DNA of 64,000 nucleotides from assembly GCF_947503385.1 (NCBI RefSeq), contig NZ_CANNDO010000005.1, forward strand, positions 227,062-291,061. Direction: 5' to 3'. The notes below the pieces were generated by a model. The model was not told where the DNA came from and ran no database searches. It worked only from the letters and a program-made list of their open reading frames with translations. Source of the stretch: an uncultured Tateyamaria sp. (GTDB lineage Bacteria > Pseudomonadota > Alphaproteobacteria > Rhodobacterales > Rhodobacteraceae). Position 1 is the stretch's first letter; each line of letters starts with the position of its first letter. Shown one piece after another: positions 9,108-16,891 of this stretch. Both the position numbers and the translations under genes were made by a program.

Positions 9108-10289
9108 ATGTCTGCATTCTCAACGACGCTCGCCGCGATTGCCTTTGCCGCACTGACACAAGCGGCATTTGCCGACACCGTGTCGACGCGCAACGGCGAT
9201 GACACATTCTTTTCCGGCGGGCTGATCAGCCAGTCGATTGACACCAAGGGGGATACGTTTGTTGCTGCCCGATCCGCGCGTGTGAAAGGTGCCGCTTTGG
9301 GCGATATGCATGTTTCAGGATTCGATGTGTCGGTCGACGTCAACGTGGCCGAAGACCTTTATGCGATGGGAGCGACCGTTGTGGTCCGTGGAACAATCGC
9401 AGAAGACCTGTCGGTTATGGCGTTTTCAGCGCGCACCGAAAGCAGCTCGGAAACGGCTGGCAATGCGCGCCTGATGGGCAATTCGGTGACGGTCGAAGGA
9501 CCTGTCGCGGGCGCATTGTCCGTCATGGGGCGCGACGTCATTCTAAACGCCAAGATCACAGGGGACGTGCGGATTCTGGCGCAAACGCTGTCTTTTGGAC
9601 CGGACGCCGTTGTTTCGGGCAGCCTGACATACAGCACAGAGGAAAAGATCAAGGTCCCGACCCGCGTCGCATCCGAGGATCGCGTGACATTCGAAAGGGT
9701 TTCGGGCGGGCAGATTTATGAAGAATGGCAAGAGTTGAGCAAGGACATACCGACCTTGCCGACATTTGCGTCGATGCTGTTTGGCTTCATCGTGTCGTTG
9801 CTGTTTTTCCTGGCGCTCGGTGCGCTTATGCTGGGTTTCATGCCCAAGCGCTTGGCCCGAATGCGCCGCAGCATCGCGGCCGCGCCCGGTCAGACATTCA
9901 TGCTGGGTGTCATTGGTCTGTCGATGCTCTTTGGTGCGGTGCTGGTCACGGCGCTTACCATCGTCGGATTGCCCTTTGTCCCGATTGCAGTGCTCGCCAT
10001 CGTGGTCGCTTGGGTCCTTGGGTATGCTTTGGGTGCTTACAGTGTTGCCATGCGTCTCTGGACCGGTCTGGGCGGTGCGGACGACCCAAGCAATGTTGCG
10101 CGTCTCGCGATTCTCGCCGCTGCCATCACCTTTATTGCGCTGCTGAACTTCATTCCCTTTGTTGGGTGGGTGGCCAATTACACGCTGGTCCTGCTGGGTG
10201 TCGGAGCGATGACGCGCGCCGTGTTCCAGTCGCTCATTGGCAGCCCTGATGTGGTGCTCGATGTCGACATGAAGCCAATTGAAGACTGA
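9108..10289 (+). CDS. Secreted bactofilin-like beta-helix protein with C-terminal membrane domain
   Basis: 393 aa in two parts. A signal peptide (about 1-23, cleaving near AAFADT) is followed by a repeated beta-strand region of alternating V/I-x-G and D/E steps (about 40-175), resembling bactofilin/polymer-forming domains. The C-terminal half (about 215-380) has four to five hydrophobic helices, including LLFFLALGALMLGF. The beta-helix would face the periplasm with the helices in the inner membrane. Canonical bactofilins are cytosolic, so this is a membrane variant of unknown role. An agagagg ribosome site precedes the ATG. Confidence 0.65.
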   Translation: MSAFSTTLAAIAFAALTQAAFADTVSTRNGDDTFFSGGLISQSIDTKGDTFVAARSARVKGAALGDMHVSGFDVSVDVNVAEDLYAMGATVVVRGTIAEDLSVMAFSARTESSSETAGNARLMGNSVTVEGPVAGALSVMGRDVILNAKITGDVRILAQTLSFGPDAVVSGSLTYSTEEKIKVPTRVASEDRVTFERVSGGQIYEEWQELSKDIPTLPTFASMLFGFIVSLLFFLALGALMLGFMPKRLARMRRSIAAAPGQTFMLGVIGLSMLFGAVLVTALTIVGLPFVPIAVLAIVVAWVLGYALGAYSVAMRLWTGLGGADDPSNVARLAILAAAITFIALLNFIPFVGWVANYTLVLLGVGAMTRAVFQSLIGSPDVVLDVDMKPIED

Positions 10290-10310
10290 CCTTTTCAGAG
10301 GAGAGAACCC

Positions 10311-10742
10311 ATGACCGCACAAGGTTTGGAAGTCATCGATCAAAGCGTGCATCTGACCCATGAGTGGATCAACGAACTGGCAGGGAGACTGGATTGGTCA
10401 TCGAAACGATCCGCCCTGCGGCTGCTGCGCGTCACATTGCACCGTATCCGCGATCACCTGCTGGTCGATGAGGTGGCCCAGCTCTCGGCGCAACTGCCAG
10501 TGATGATCCGGGGCTTCTACTTTGAGGGTTGGGTGCCCAAAGACACCCCGATCAAGGAAAGGCGCGGGCAGGATTTCGTAGCCTTTATCAGCCATCAGAT
10601 GAGCGACACCGCCGAGTATCGCGGGCGCGATGACATCAAATGCGTGTTCGATATGCTCAACGCGCGGATCAGCCGGGGTGAAGTCGAGGACGTGTGGGCG
10701 AGCCTGCCGCAAGACCTGCGCGATCTGTGGCCCGCGCCCTGA
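10311..10742 (+). CDS. DUF2267 protein
   Basis: 143 aa, all-helical, beginning with the DUF2267-style segment THEWINELAGRLDW and containing LRVTLHRIRDHLLVDEVAQL. DUF2267 proteins are small soluble stress-associated proteins of unknown activity. It is 21 bp after the beta-helix gene with an agaggagag ribosome site and ends just before a strong hairpin terminator, so the two genes form one transcription unit. Confidence 0.8.
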   Translation: MTAQGLEVIDQSVHLTHEWINELAGRLDWSSKRSALRLLRVTLHRIRDHLLVDEVAQLSAQLPVMIRGFYFEGWVPKDTPIKERRGQDFVAFISHQMSDTAEYRGRDDIKCVFDMLNARISRGEVEDVWASLPQDLRDLWPAP

Positions 10743-10748
10743 AACGAC

Positions 10749-10777
10749 GAAAGCCACGCAGGGTTTGCGTGGCTTTC
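10749..10777. terminator. Hairpin terminator between convergent genes
   Basis: A perfect 12-bp stem, gaaagccacgca and its complement tgcgtggctttc, with a 5-base loop. It lies between the convergent DUF2267 and Crp/Fnr genes and can serve both directions. Confidence 0.8.
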
Positions 10778-10804
10778 GCAAAATGTGGTGGGCAAGGCGG
10801 TTGT

Positions 10805-11479
10805 TCAGTCGGTGCCATCCTCTGCAAGGCTCATCAGGGCGGTCGGACGTTGAATGATGATCGTGTGAATGTTGTCGATTGCGATGATCTTGCTTTTGCG
10901 CAGTTGCGTGAATGTGCGGCTGACAGTTTCTGTGGTCAGCCCCAGAAAGTCGGCAATATCGGCGCGGCTCATGGGCAGGTTGATCTGACGGTAGGCTCCC
11001 AGATCCTCGCCCACGCGCTCAGACAGGACACACAGGAATGAGGCGAGCTTTTCTGTTGCGGACTTGCGCCCGAGCATCATGAAGTGGTCCTGCATTGCGC
11101 TGATTTCGCGCAATGCGGCCTTCAGCAGGGCGCAGTGCAAGGCGGGATCGCCGTCGCCGCTTTCCAGATGCGACCGGCGGAAAGGTTGCAACCGCACCTC
11201 TGTCAGCGCTTCGCAATCAGTGTGGTGCAAATCATTTGCCGGAAAACCGACAATGTCGCCGGGATAGCCAAAGGCGATGACCTGTCGGCGGCCATCCGCC
11301 AGCAGTTTGGTCAGCCGCAGCACGCCGCTGGTGACCTGATACAGCCATTCGACCTCATCGCCCTCAAAATATAGATATGCGCCGCGTTTCAGGCGGGCTT
11401 CGGCGGTTTTCGATGACGCACTGGCAAGGGGGGCGGTGGACGCTTTGACGGCGATTTCGCTGGGAAACGTGACATACAT
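10805..11479 (-). CDS. Crp/Fnr-family regulator (FixK/Dnr-like, no N-terminal Fe-S cysteines)
   Basis: 224 aa. Cyclic-nucleotide-binding-type beta-roll (about 25-115), long dimer helix, then a winged helix with MSRADIADFLGLTTETVSR. The recognition helix E-x-x-S-R pattern is the one that reads TTGAT half-sites in FNR, FixK and Dnr proteins. The N-terminal cysteine cluster of oxygen-sensing FNR is absent; the three Cys present are internal and isolated. This suggests a FixK/Dnr-type role, possibly controlling the sites in this window. No obvious box lies in its own 170-bp upstream region. Confidence 0.85.
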   Translation of the reverse strand: MYVTFPSEIAVKASTAPLASASSKTAEARLKRGAYLYFEGDEVEWLYQVTSGVLRLTKLLADGRRQVIAFGYPGDIVGFPANDLHHTDCEALTEVRLQPFRRSHLESGDGDPALHCALLKAALREISAMQDHFMMLGRKSATEKLASFLCVLSERVGEDLGAYRQINLPMSRADIADFLGLTTETVSRTFTQLRKSKIIAIDNIHTIIIQRPTALMSLAEDGTD

Positions 11480-11648
11480 TTGGGCAGACCTCCGTGATCA
11501 ATTGAGGCCACCTTGATCTGCTTGTGTGATTTGAATTACTGTCCAAGAGCTGACTTTTGTATCGTTTTGTAACACGCAGGTCAGTGGCGCAGCCGGATGG
11601 GGCAACGCATAAAGTGATCTGCCACCCAATCTCGAGAAACGAGATCAA

Positions 11649-12404
11649 ATGAAAGATCAGACGATCCTTGTTGTTGAGGACGATCAGAAGATCAGACACC
11701 TCTTGCGCAACGTGCTTGAGGGTGAGGGCGCGCGCGTCATCGAAGCCGAGACAGCCGCCGAGGTGATGCAAGTTATCGGAGACACGCCGCTTAACTTGAT
11801 TACACTGGATCTTCATCTGGGTGCGGACAACGGTGTCGACATCGCCCAGCAGATCCGCGCGGTCTCACAAGTGCCCATCATCATGGTGACTGGCAAAGAT
11901 GATGTGATCGACCGTGTCGTCGGGCTTGAGGTCGGGGCAGATGACTACATCACCAAACCGTTCCATATCCGCGAGGTCATTGCGCGCGTCCGAAGCGTGC
12001 TGCGCAGAACAGGTGCGCCCGCGCCCACCCCGGATGCAGATGCTGCACCAAGCAGCGCGCATTTCTGTTTTGATGGCATGACAGCATATCCCGACCGGCT
12101 TGAACTGATCGACCGGGACAGTTCGCCGTGCGAACTGACCAGCGGCGATTTTAAGCTGCTGAACGTGTTTCTGAACAGGCCCAAGCGCGTACTGTCACGC
12201 GATCAGCTGATGGACCTGACGGGCGGGATCGAGTGGAGCCCGCTGGACCGCACCATCGACAATCAGGTCGCCCGGTTGCGCAAAAAGATCGAGCGTGACC
12301 CGTCAAAACCGCAGCTCATCAAGACGGTTCGCGGCATCGGCTACACGTTCGCAAGCGATGTGAAAGTTGTTCAGTCGCCACCAGTATCGGCCAAGAGCGC
12401 CTGA
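11649..12404 (+). CDS. OmpR-family response regulator
   Basis: 251 aa. Receiver domain about 1-120 with acidic pair VEDD, phosphoryl Asp in NLITLDLHLG near residue 56, and Lys in DYITKPF. A Pro-rich linker leads to an OmpR/PhoB winged helix (about 145-240) ending KTVRGIGYTFASD. Its closest obvious partner is the convergent hybrid kinase, whose 3' end overlaps it by 34 bp. An FNR-type site was not found upstream. Confidence 0.9.
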   Translation: MKDQTILVVEDDQKIRHLLRNVLEGEGARVIEAETAAEVMQVIGDTPLNLITLDLHLGADNGVDIAQQIRAVSQVPIIMVTGKDDVIDRVVGLEVGADDYITKPFHIREVIARVRSVLRRTGAPAPTPDADAAPSSAHFCFDGMTAYPDRLELIDRDSSPCELTSGDFKLLNVFLNRPKRVLSRDQLMDLTGGIEWSPLDRTIDNQVARLRKKIERDPSKPQLIKTVRGIGYTFASDVKVVQSPPVSAKSA

Positions 12405-13921
12405 AGCCGCTCTGCCAACTCTGACTGACGGTAGGGTTTGTGTAGAATGTGCGAATGGACGTCGTGCGCCAGTTCACTCGTGATCACGTCGCTGGCATAG
12501 CCGGACGTCAGCAAGACTTTGAGCTTTGGGAATTCTGCCGCGATCTTTGCGGCGAGGTCATAGCCGTTCAACGTCCCCGGCATCACCAAATCCGAAAACA
12601 CCAGATCAACCTCTGCGCCGTTCTTGAGCATCTCATACGCGCGGTCACCGCTGTCTGCGTCCAGCGTCGCAAAGCCAAGGTCGCGAATACGCTCGATCGA
12701 CAGTTTCCGCACACGTTCGTTGTCCTCGACAATCAGGATTGTCTCGCCGTTGCCGCGCGGCGGGTCCTGACGCATGTCAGTTGCAACATGCGCGTCCGCC
12801 GTTTCGGCCTTTTGCCGCACAGCCGGGAAATAGAGGCCAAAACTCGTGCCCAGACCCAGTTCGCTATAGAGTGTTACGTGACCGCCTGATTGCCGCACAA
12901 ATCCATACACCATCGCCAAACCCAGCCCGGTGCCGCCGCTCTCGTCTTTGGTCGTAAAGAACGGCTCAAACGCGCGGCGCTGCGCCTCGATACTCATACC
13001 TGCGCCATCGTCGCTCACGGACAGCCGCACGTAGTCGCCCGGCTCGATATCCGTCTCTTGGGCCATATAGCTGTCATCAATCGTGACATTGGCAATGGAA
13101 ACCAGCAATTCGCCTCCCGCTCCCATCGCGTCGCGGGCATTCAGCGCAAGGTTCATCAGCGCGGATTGCAGTTGGACCGTGTCGATCATGACCGGGTCAA
13201 GTTCGGCGGCAAAGTCGGTTTTGATCCGGTAGGTCGCGCCGATGGTGCGCTTGAGCAGTGTCAGTGTATTTGTGCACAGCTCGCGCAAATCCGCCTTGAC
13301 CGGTTTGAGGTTGCTGCGCCGCGCAAACACCATCAATCGCGTTGTCAGGTCCGCGCCCATTTCAGCGGATTCAAGCGCGTCCTTGATCAGTGGCATTTGA
13401 CGGTCGTCAGCGCCGCGCATCTCCAGCAATTCCAGATTGCCGACGATAACGGTCAGCAGATTGTTGAAATCATGGGCGATGCCGCCCGTCAGTTTCCCAA
13501 TGGCGTCAAGACGTTGAGAGCGCGCCAGCGCGTCTTCGGTCGCCTTGCGATGCGTCAAGTCGTGGAGAATGCCGATAAAGATGCGCTTGCCCTCGACCTG
13601 ACTGTGGCCGACCGACAGGTGCAGCGGAAAGACCGAGCCATCTTTGCGCTGCCCCTCGACATCGCGTCCGATGTCGATGATCCGCTTTTCACCCGTCTTG
13701 ATATGATGCGACATGAATCCGTCATGCAGCGCGGCCAGCGCCTCCGGCATCAGCATATTGACGCTTTGGCCCACCATCTCGGTCACATCAAACTGAAACA
13801 GGCGCGCAGCGGCAGCGTTCGTGCGTAGTATTTTGCCTTTTTCATCCGAGACGACCATCGCATCCACGGCCGCTTCCATGATGGCGTGCAAAATGGCGCT
13901 GTCCGTTGCCGTATCGACCAC
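12371..13921 (-). CDS. Hybrid sensor histidine kinase (PAS-HisKA-HATPase-REC)
   Basis: 516 aa. PAS domain about 10-125 (DGSVFPLHLSVGHSQVEG), HisKA with the phospho-His in GGIAHDFNNLL, HATPase with NLALNARDA, SDDGAGM and GTGLGLAMVYG, and a C-terminal receiver with the Asp in LVFSDLVMPG. No membrane segment, so it is a soluble sensor. I start it at GTG 13921, which has GAGGAG seven bases upstream. ATG codons at 13990 or 14017 would place FNR-type box 4 inside the gene and lack such a ribosome site. Confidence 0.85.
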   Translation of the reverse strand: MVDTATDSAILHAIMEAAVDAMVVSDEKGKILRTNAAAARLFQFDVTEMVGQSVNMLMPEALAALHDGFMSHHIKTGEKRIIDIGRDVEGQRKDGSVFPLHLSVGHSQVEGKRIFIGILHDLTHRKATEDALARSQRLDAIGKLTGGIAHDFNNLLTVIVGNLELLEMRGADDRQMPLIKDALESAEMGADLTTRLMVFARRSNLKPVKADLRELCTNTLTLLKRTIGATYRIKTDFAAELDPVMIDTVQLQSALMNLALNARDAMGAGGELLVSIANVTIDDSYMAQETDIEPGDYVRLSVSDDGAGMSIEAQRRAFEPFFTTKDESGGTGLGLAMVYGFVRQSGGHVTLYSELGLGTSFGLYFPAVRQKAETADAHVATDMRQDPPRGNGETILIVEDNERVRKLSIERIRDLGFATLDADSGDRAYEMLKNGAEVDLVFSDLVMPGTLNGYDLAAKIAAEFPKLKVLLTSGYASDVITSELAHDVHSHILHKPYRQSELAERLQALLADTGGD

Positions 13922-13979
13922 TGCCGGTCTCCTCTTTGCCCGAACCTGCCAAATGCTGCGCCCAAGGCGCAAGGCGGAA

Positions 13980-13993
13980 TTGATATGCATCAA
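13980..13993. promoter_or_regulatory. FNR/FixK-type box 4 (hybrid kinase / host-attachment-usp)
   Basis: TTGATATGCATCAA is a perfect FNR consensus palindrome. It lies 59 bases upstream of the kinase GTG and 56 bases upstream of the divergent gene at 14049; TATCTG near 14016 fits a -10 for the latter at class II spacing. Confidence 0.75.
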
Positions 13994-14048
13994 CCTCTTT
14001 TGGTTCTGGTCTGACATATCTGAAAGGATCAGGTGCAAGGAGACAACG

Positions 14049-14486
14049 ATGAAACCAATTGTGACTTGGGTTGTTGTTGCGAACACGCGCGCGGCTCGGG
14101 TGTATGCGCATTTGGGGCCCGGCAAAGGCTTGGCGGCAGTCAACGACCAAAATTGGCGGGCACCGGAGGTGTCCATGCCCCGCGACAAAGCGGGTGTCGG
14201 GCATAGCATTTCCGGGCCGGCGGTGTCGGCTGTGTCGCAGACGGACCCACAAGAGCTGGCCGACACCCGATTTGCCAAGCGGATTGCCGAAGATCTGGCA
14301 AAGGCGCGTCACGGCAAGACATTTGACCGGCTCATCCTGATCTCTGGGCCGCATATGATGGGTTTGCTGCGTGCGCATCTTGATGGTTCCCTGTCGGCTG
14401 TTTTGATCGGCGAAATCCCCAAAGACCTGTCTGCGCAACCGCTGCGTGAAATTGAATCCCAGCTTGGCGCGTTGCTCGCCGTCTAG
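14049..14486 (+). CDS. Host-attachment family protein
   Basis: 145 aa. Resembles the PF10116 family (named from a plant host attachment phenotype), with N-terminal IVTWVVVANTRAARVY, central DPQELADTRFAKRIAEDLA and C-terminal LILISGPHMMGLLR. The fold is related to release-factor-1-like domains; molecular function is unknown. An aaggagacaacg ribosome site precedes the ATG. It is followed 35 bp later by a usp gene and shares FNR-type box 4. Confidence 0.8.
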   Translation: MKPIVTWVVVANTRAARVYAHLGPGKGLAAVNDQNWRAPEVSMPRDKAGVGHSISGPAVSAVSQTDPQELADTRFAKRIAEDLAKARHGKTFDRLILISGPHMMGLLRAHLDGSLSAVLIGEIPKDLSAQPLREIESQLGALLAV

Positions 14487-14521
14487 ACCCGATGCGCGGG
14501 GTGACAGAAGGGAGGAACGGA

Positions 14522-14968
14522 ATGTTCAAGCACATCATTGTCGGCATCGACGGATCGGAAAAGGCCAAGAAAGCAGCACGGGTCGCATTCGATCTGGGCA
14601 AGCACTACGGCGGTACAGTGACATTGGTGCACGTGCCTCACGCCGAAACCGCTGCCTATGTCGTTGGCGCTGTGTCCGGGTACCACTCGGCCATAACCAA
14701 ACCGTCCTATGACGAAATCGAACGGGCCGGGCAGCAGGTCTTGGACAAAGCGCTGATCATCGCCGCTGATATGTTCTTTGCGGATGTCAGAACGCATATG
14801 CCGCACGGTGACGCCGCGACCGAGCTATTGCGATACGCAGATAAGATCGGTGCTGATCTGATTGTCACTGGGCGCCGTGGATTGGGCGGGTTGTCCGGTT
14901 TGGTGCTGGGCAGCACAACGCAACGTATCAGTCACCGGGCGAAATGCGCCTGCCTTTCCATCGTGTAA
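14522..14968 (+). CDS. Universal stress protein, single domain with ATP loop
   Basis: 148 aa, one UspA domain starting MFKHIIVGIDGSEKAKKAA. The C-terminal TGRRGLGGLSGLVLGSTTQR is a complete G-x2-G-x9-G-S/T nucleotide-binding loop, so it probably binds ATP. I start it at ATG 14522 behind a strong gggaggaacgga ribosome site; an in-frame ATG ten codons earlier lacks one. It sits in the same unit as the host-attachment gene. Confidence 0.92.
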   Translation: MFKHIIVGIDGSEKAKKAARVAFDLGKHYGGTVTLVHVPHAETAAYVVGAVSGYHSAITKPSYDEIERAGQQVLDKALIIAADMFFADVRTHMPHGDAATELLRYADKIGADLIVTGRRGLGGLSGLVLGSTTQRISHRAKCACLSIV

Positions 14969-15056
14969 TTGGCGTCGCCCTTTGCGGCAAAAAAACTGGC
15001 CGCAGGCACAAAAAGTTGACTGCTTCCGTTGGCTGACTGCGCGGGCTCATTTGCGC

Positions 15057-15773
15057 CTAGCCCGGATGGAACAATCCCCCAACACCATAGGCCAGAAGGG
15101 CCGCCATCCCGCCGATACACAGCGTTTCCGCGCCCGAGCGCCACCATTTCGACAGCGACCACCGGCTTTTGCCCGCACCGATCAAAAAGAAGGTGAGAAG
15201 CGTTGCGCAAACCGAAAGTACAAAGGGATTGGGCAGCCCAAAGACAAAGGGGATCAGTGGCACGGCTCCGGCCATCAGGAAGGCCAGAAACGTTGCCAAT
15301 GCGGCGCGCACGGGATGAGGGTCATTACGCGTCAACCCGTATTCGTCGGTCAGCATCAGGCCAATCCACTTGTCCTTACTTTGTGCAATTGCGTCGGTGG
15401 CCTGATCCAAAAGGCTGCCCGACAGCCCGCGCAGCGCAAGGATTTGCCGCAACTCTTCGCGTTCGCCTTCGGGATGATTGGCGATGTGACGTTCCTCGAT
15501 CTGGATGATGCGTTTGCGGTCATCAAGTTCGGCTTTGGTGCCGGAGTAATTGCTCGCCGCCATGGAAAACCCGTCTGCCAGAATGTTTGCCAGCCCAAGG
15601 GCGACAATGATGTTGTGCGGCAAACCGGCCCCTTCGACCCCTGCTACGATGGCAAAGGTTGTCACCGCACCGTCTATCCCGCCATAGATCATGTCCTTGA
15701 GCGGGCTGTAATTCTGGGCGTTGGACAGCCGGCGGGTGATGTCCTGAGGGCTATGTCCGTGTTCCAGCGTCAT
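15057..15773 (-). CDS. VIT1/CCC1-family iron/manganese transporter
   Basis: 238 aa. N-terminal KDMIYGGIDGAVTTFAIVAG and ADGFSMAASNY are the characteristic first-helix motifs of VIT1/CCC1 transporters, which move Fe2+ or Mn2+. A charged middle region with EERHIANHPEGEREEL follows, as in the family's cytosolic metal-binding domain, then three C-terminal helices. No Shine-Dalgarno is visible, but TAGCAT at 15785-15780 lies exactly at -12 to -7 if the A of ATG is the first transcribed base, so the mRNA may be leaderless. Confidence 0.85.
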   Translation of the reverse strand: MTLEHGHSPQDITRRLSNAQNYSPLKDMIYGGIDGAVTTFAIVAGVEGAGLPHNIIVALGLANILADGFSMAASNYSGTKAELDDRKRIIQIEERHIANHPEGEREELRQILALRGLSGSLLDQATDAIAQSKDKWIGLMLTDEYGLTRNDPHPVRAALATFLAFLMAGAVPLIPFVFGLPNPFVLSVCATLLTFFLIGAGKSRWSLSKWWRSGAETLCIGGMAALLAYGVGGLFHPG

Positions 15774-15806
15774 TGCAGGATGCTAGGGGGCTGTGCCGCC
15801 GCAAGA

Positions 15807-15820
15807 TTGAGGAAGATCAA
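15807..15820. promoter_or_regulatory. FNR/FixK-type box 5, symmetric between two start codons
   Basis: TTGAGGAAGATCAA fits TTGAY/G-N4-ATCAA with one deviation. Its centre is 40.5 bases from the first base of the VIT1-like gene (15773) and equally 40.5 bases from the first base of the exchanger gene (15854), close to the class II activator position for leaderless transcripts in both directions. Confidence 0.6.
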
Positions 15821-15853
15821 TCAGGTGATGGCAATTCTCACTACGCCAATGCC

Positions 15854-16891
15854 ATGATTGTCCCCGCCACAACCCTGTTTCAAAGCCTGCTGGTCTTTGC
15901 CGCCAGCGCGACCTGTGTCTGGATCGCGGGTGCGCGGTTGGCGTATCTCGCAGATGCGTTGGCGGATCGGTTCAAGCTGGCAAAGTCACTGGTCGGATTG
16001 CTGTTGCTGTCACTGGCAACGTCGCTGCCGGAAGTCGCGACAACCTTGGGTGCCGCAGTGCAGCAGGCGCGTGATCTGGTGCTCAATAACCTCTTTGGGG
16101 GCATTGCGCTGCAAACAGCGATCCTTGCGATGTCCGATTTCTGGGCACGGGGTCCGATCACAAATTACCCGCGCAAGGCCAACCATGCGTTAGAAGCCAC
16201 GTTGCTTGTGTTGTTGCTGTCGGTCGCCCTTGTTGTCACCAGTCTGGGCCAGACCTTTGTGATTGCAGGAGTCGGTTTGGGCAGTGTCGCGATTGCGGTG
16301 ATCTACTGCGGCGCAATCTGGTTGCTCAGGCGTTATGATGACAGCAGCGATTGGGTGCCTGTCGATCTGCCAGACCCCGATCCGCTGGCCTTTCCTGCGC
16401 CGACAGGGCTAAGCGCGGCTGGAAACGCGGCGCTGATCTGGCAGGCGGTTGCGGCTTGTCTTGCGATTCTGGTCTTTGGGCTTTTGCTGGTCGTTTTTGC
16501 GCAGCGCATCGCCGACCAGACAGGGCTGGGCACCGGGTTTATTGGTGTGACGCTACTGGCTGCCGCGACCTCCTTGCCAGAATTGACCACCAGCATAGCC
16601 GCTGTGCGCATCGGCGCGTACACCATGGCAATCTCGAACATATTTGGCAGCAATCTCATTATGTTGGTGTTGGTGTTTCCTGCCGATATCCTGTTTCGCG
16701 CGGGGCCGATCCTTCAGGACACGTCGCGCACGGTCAGTCTGGCACTTGGCTTTGGGCTGGTGGTCACCGCCATTTACCTCACCGGGTTGATTGTGCGCCG
16801 CAAACCCCGCTGGGGTGAATTTGGAATGGACTCCATCCTGGTGTTGATGACGTTTCTAGGCAGCCTCGCGGCCTACTACTTTGCCCGGTAG
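15854..16891 (+). CDS. CaCA-family sodium/calcium exchanger-like protein
   Basis: 345 aa with about ten hydrophobic helices in two inverted halves. The alpha-repeat motifs are SLATSLPEVATTLGAA (first) and AAATSLPELTTSIAAV (second), which hold the ion-binding Glu residues; SNIFGSNLIMLVLVF follows. Length fits the YrbG-like bacterial branch. I start at ATG 15854; no Shine-Dalgarno precedes it, consistent with a leaderless message. The 3' end overlaps the convergent P-type ATPase by 36 bp. Confidence 0.85.
   Translation: MIVPATTLFQSLLVFAASATCVWIAGARLAYLADALADRFKLAKSLVGLLLLSLATSLPEVATTLGAAVQQARDLVLNNLFGGIALQTAILAMSDFWARGPITNYPRKANHALEATLLVLLLSVALVVTSLGQTFVIAGVGLGSVAIAVIYCGAIWLLRRYDDSSDWVPVDLPDPDPLAFPAPTGLSAAGNAALIWQAVAACLAILVFGLLLVVFAQRIADQTGLGTGFIGVTLLAAATSLPELTTSIAAVRIGAYTMAISNIFGSNLIMLVLVFPADILFRAGPILQDTSRTVSLALGFGLVVTAIYLTGLIVRRKPRWGEFGMDSILVLMTFLGSLAAYYFAR

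Noticed and set aside
11480..11648. FNR-type box upstream of the first Crp/Fnr gene and the response regulator
   Set aside because: TTGAT and GATCAA fragments occur but no pair has the required 4-base spacing.
13922..14278. N-terminal extension of the hybrid histidine kinase
   Set aside because: The open frame continues upstream but runs antisense through the host-attachment gene and over FNR-type box 4, and has no kinase-family similarity. GTG 13921 has a strong ribosome site.
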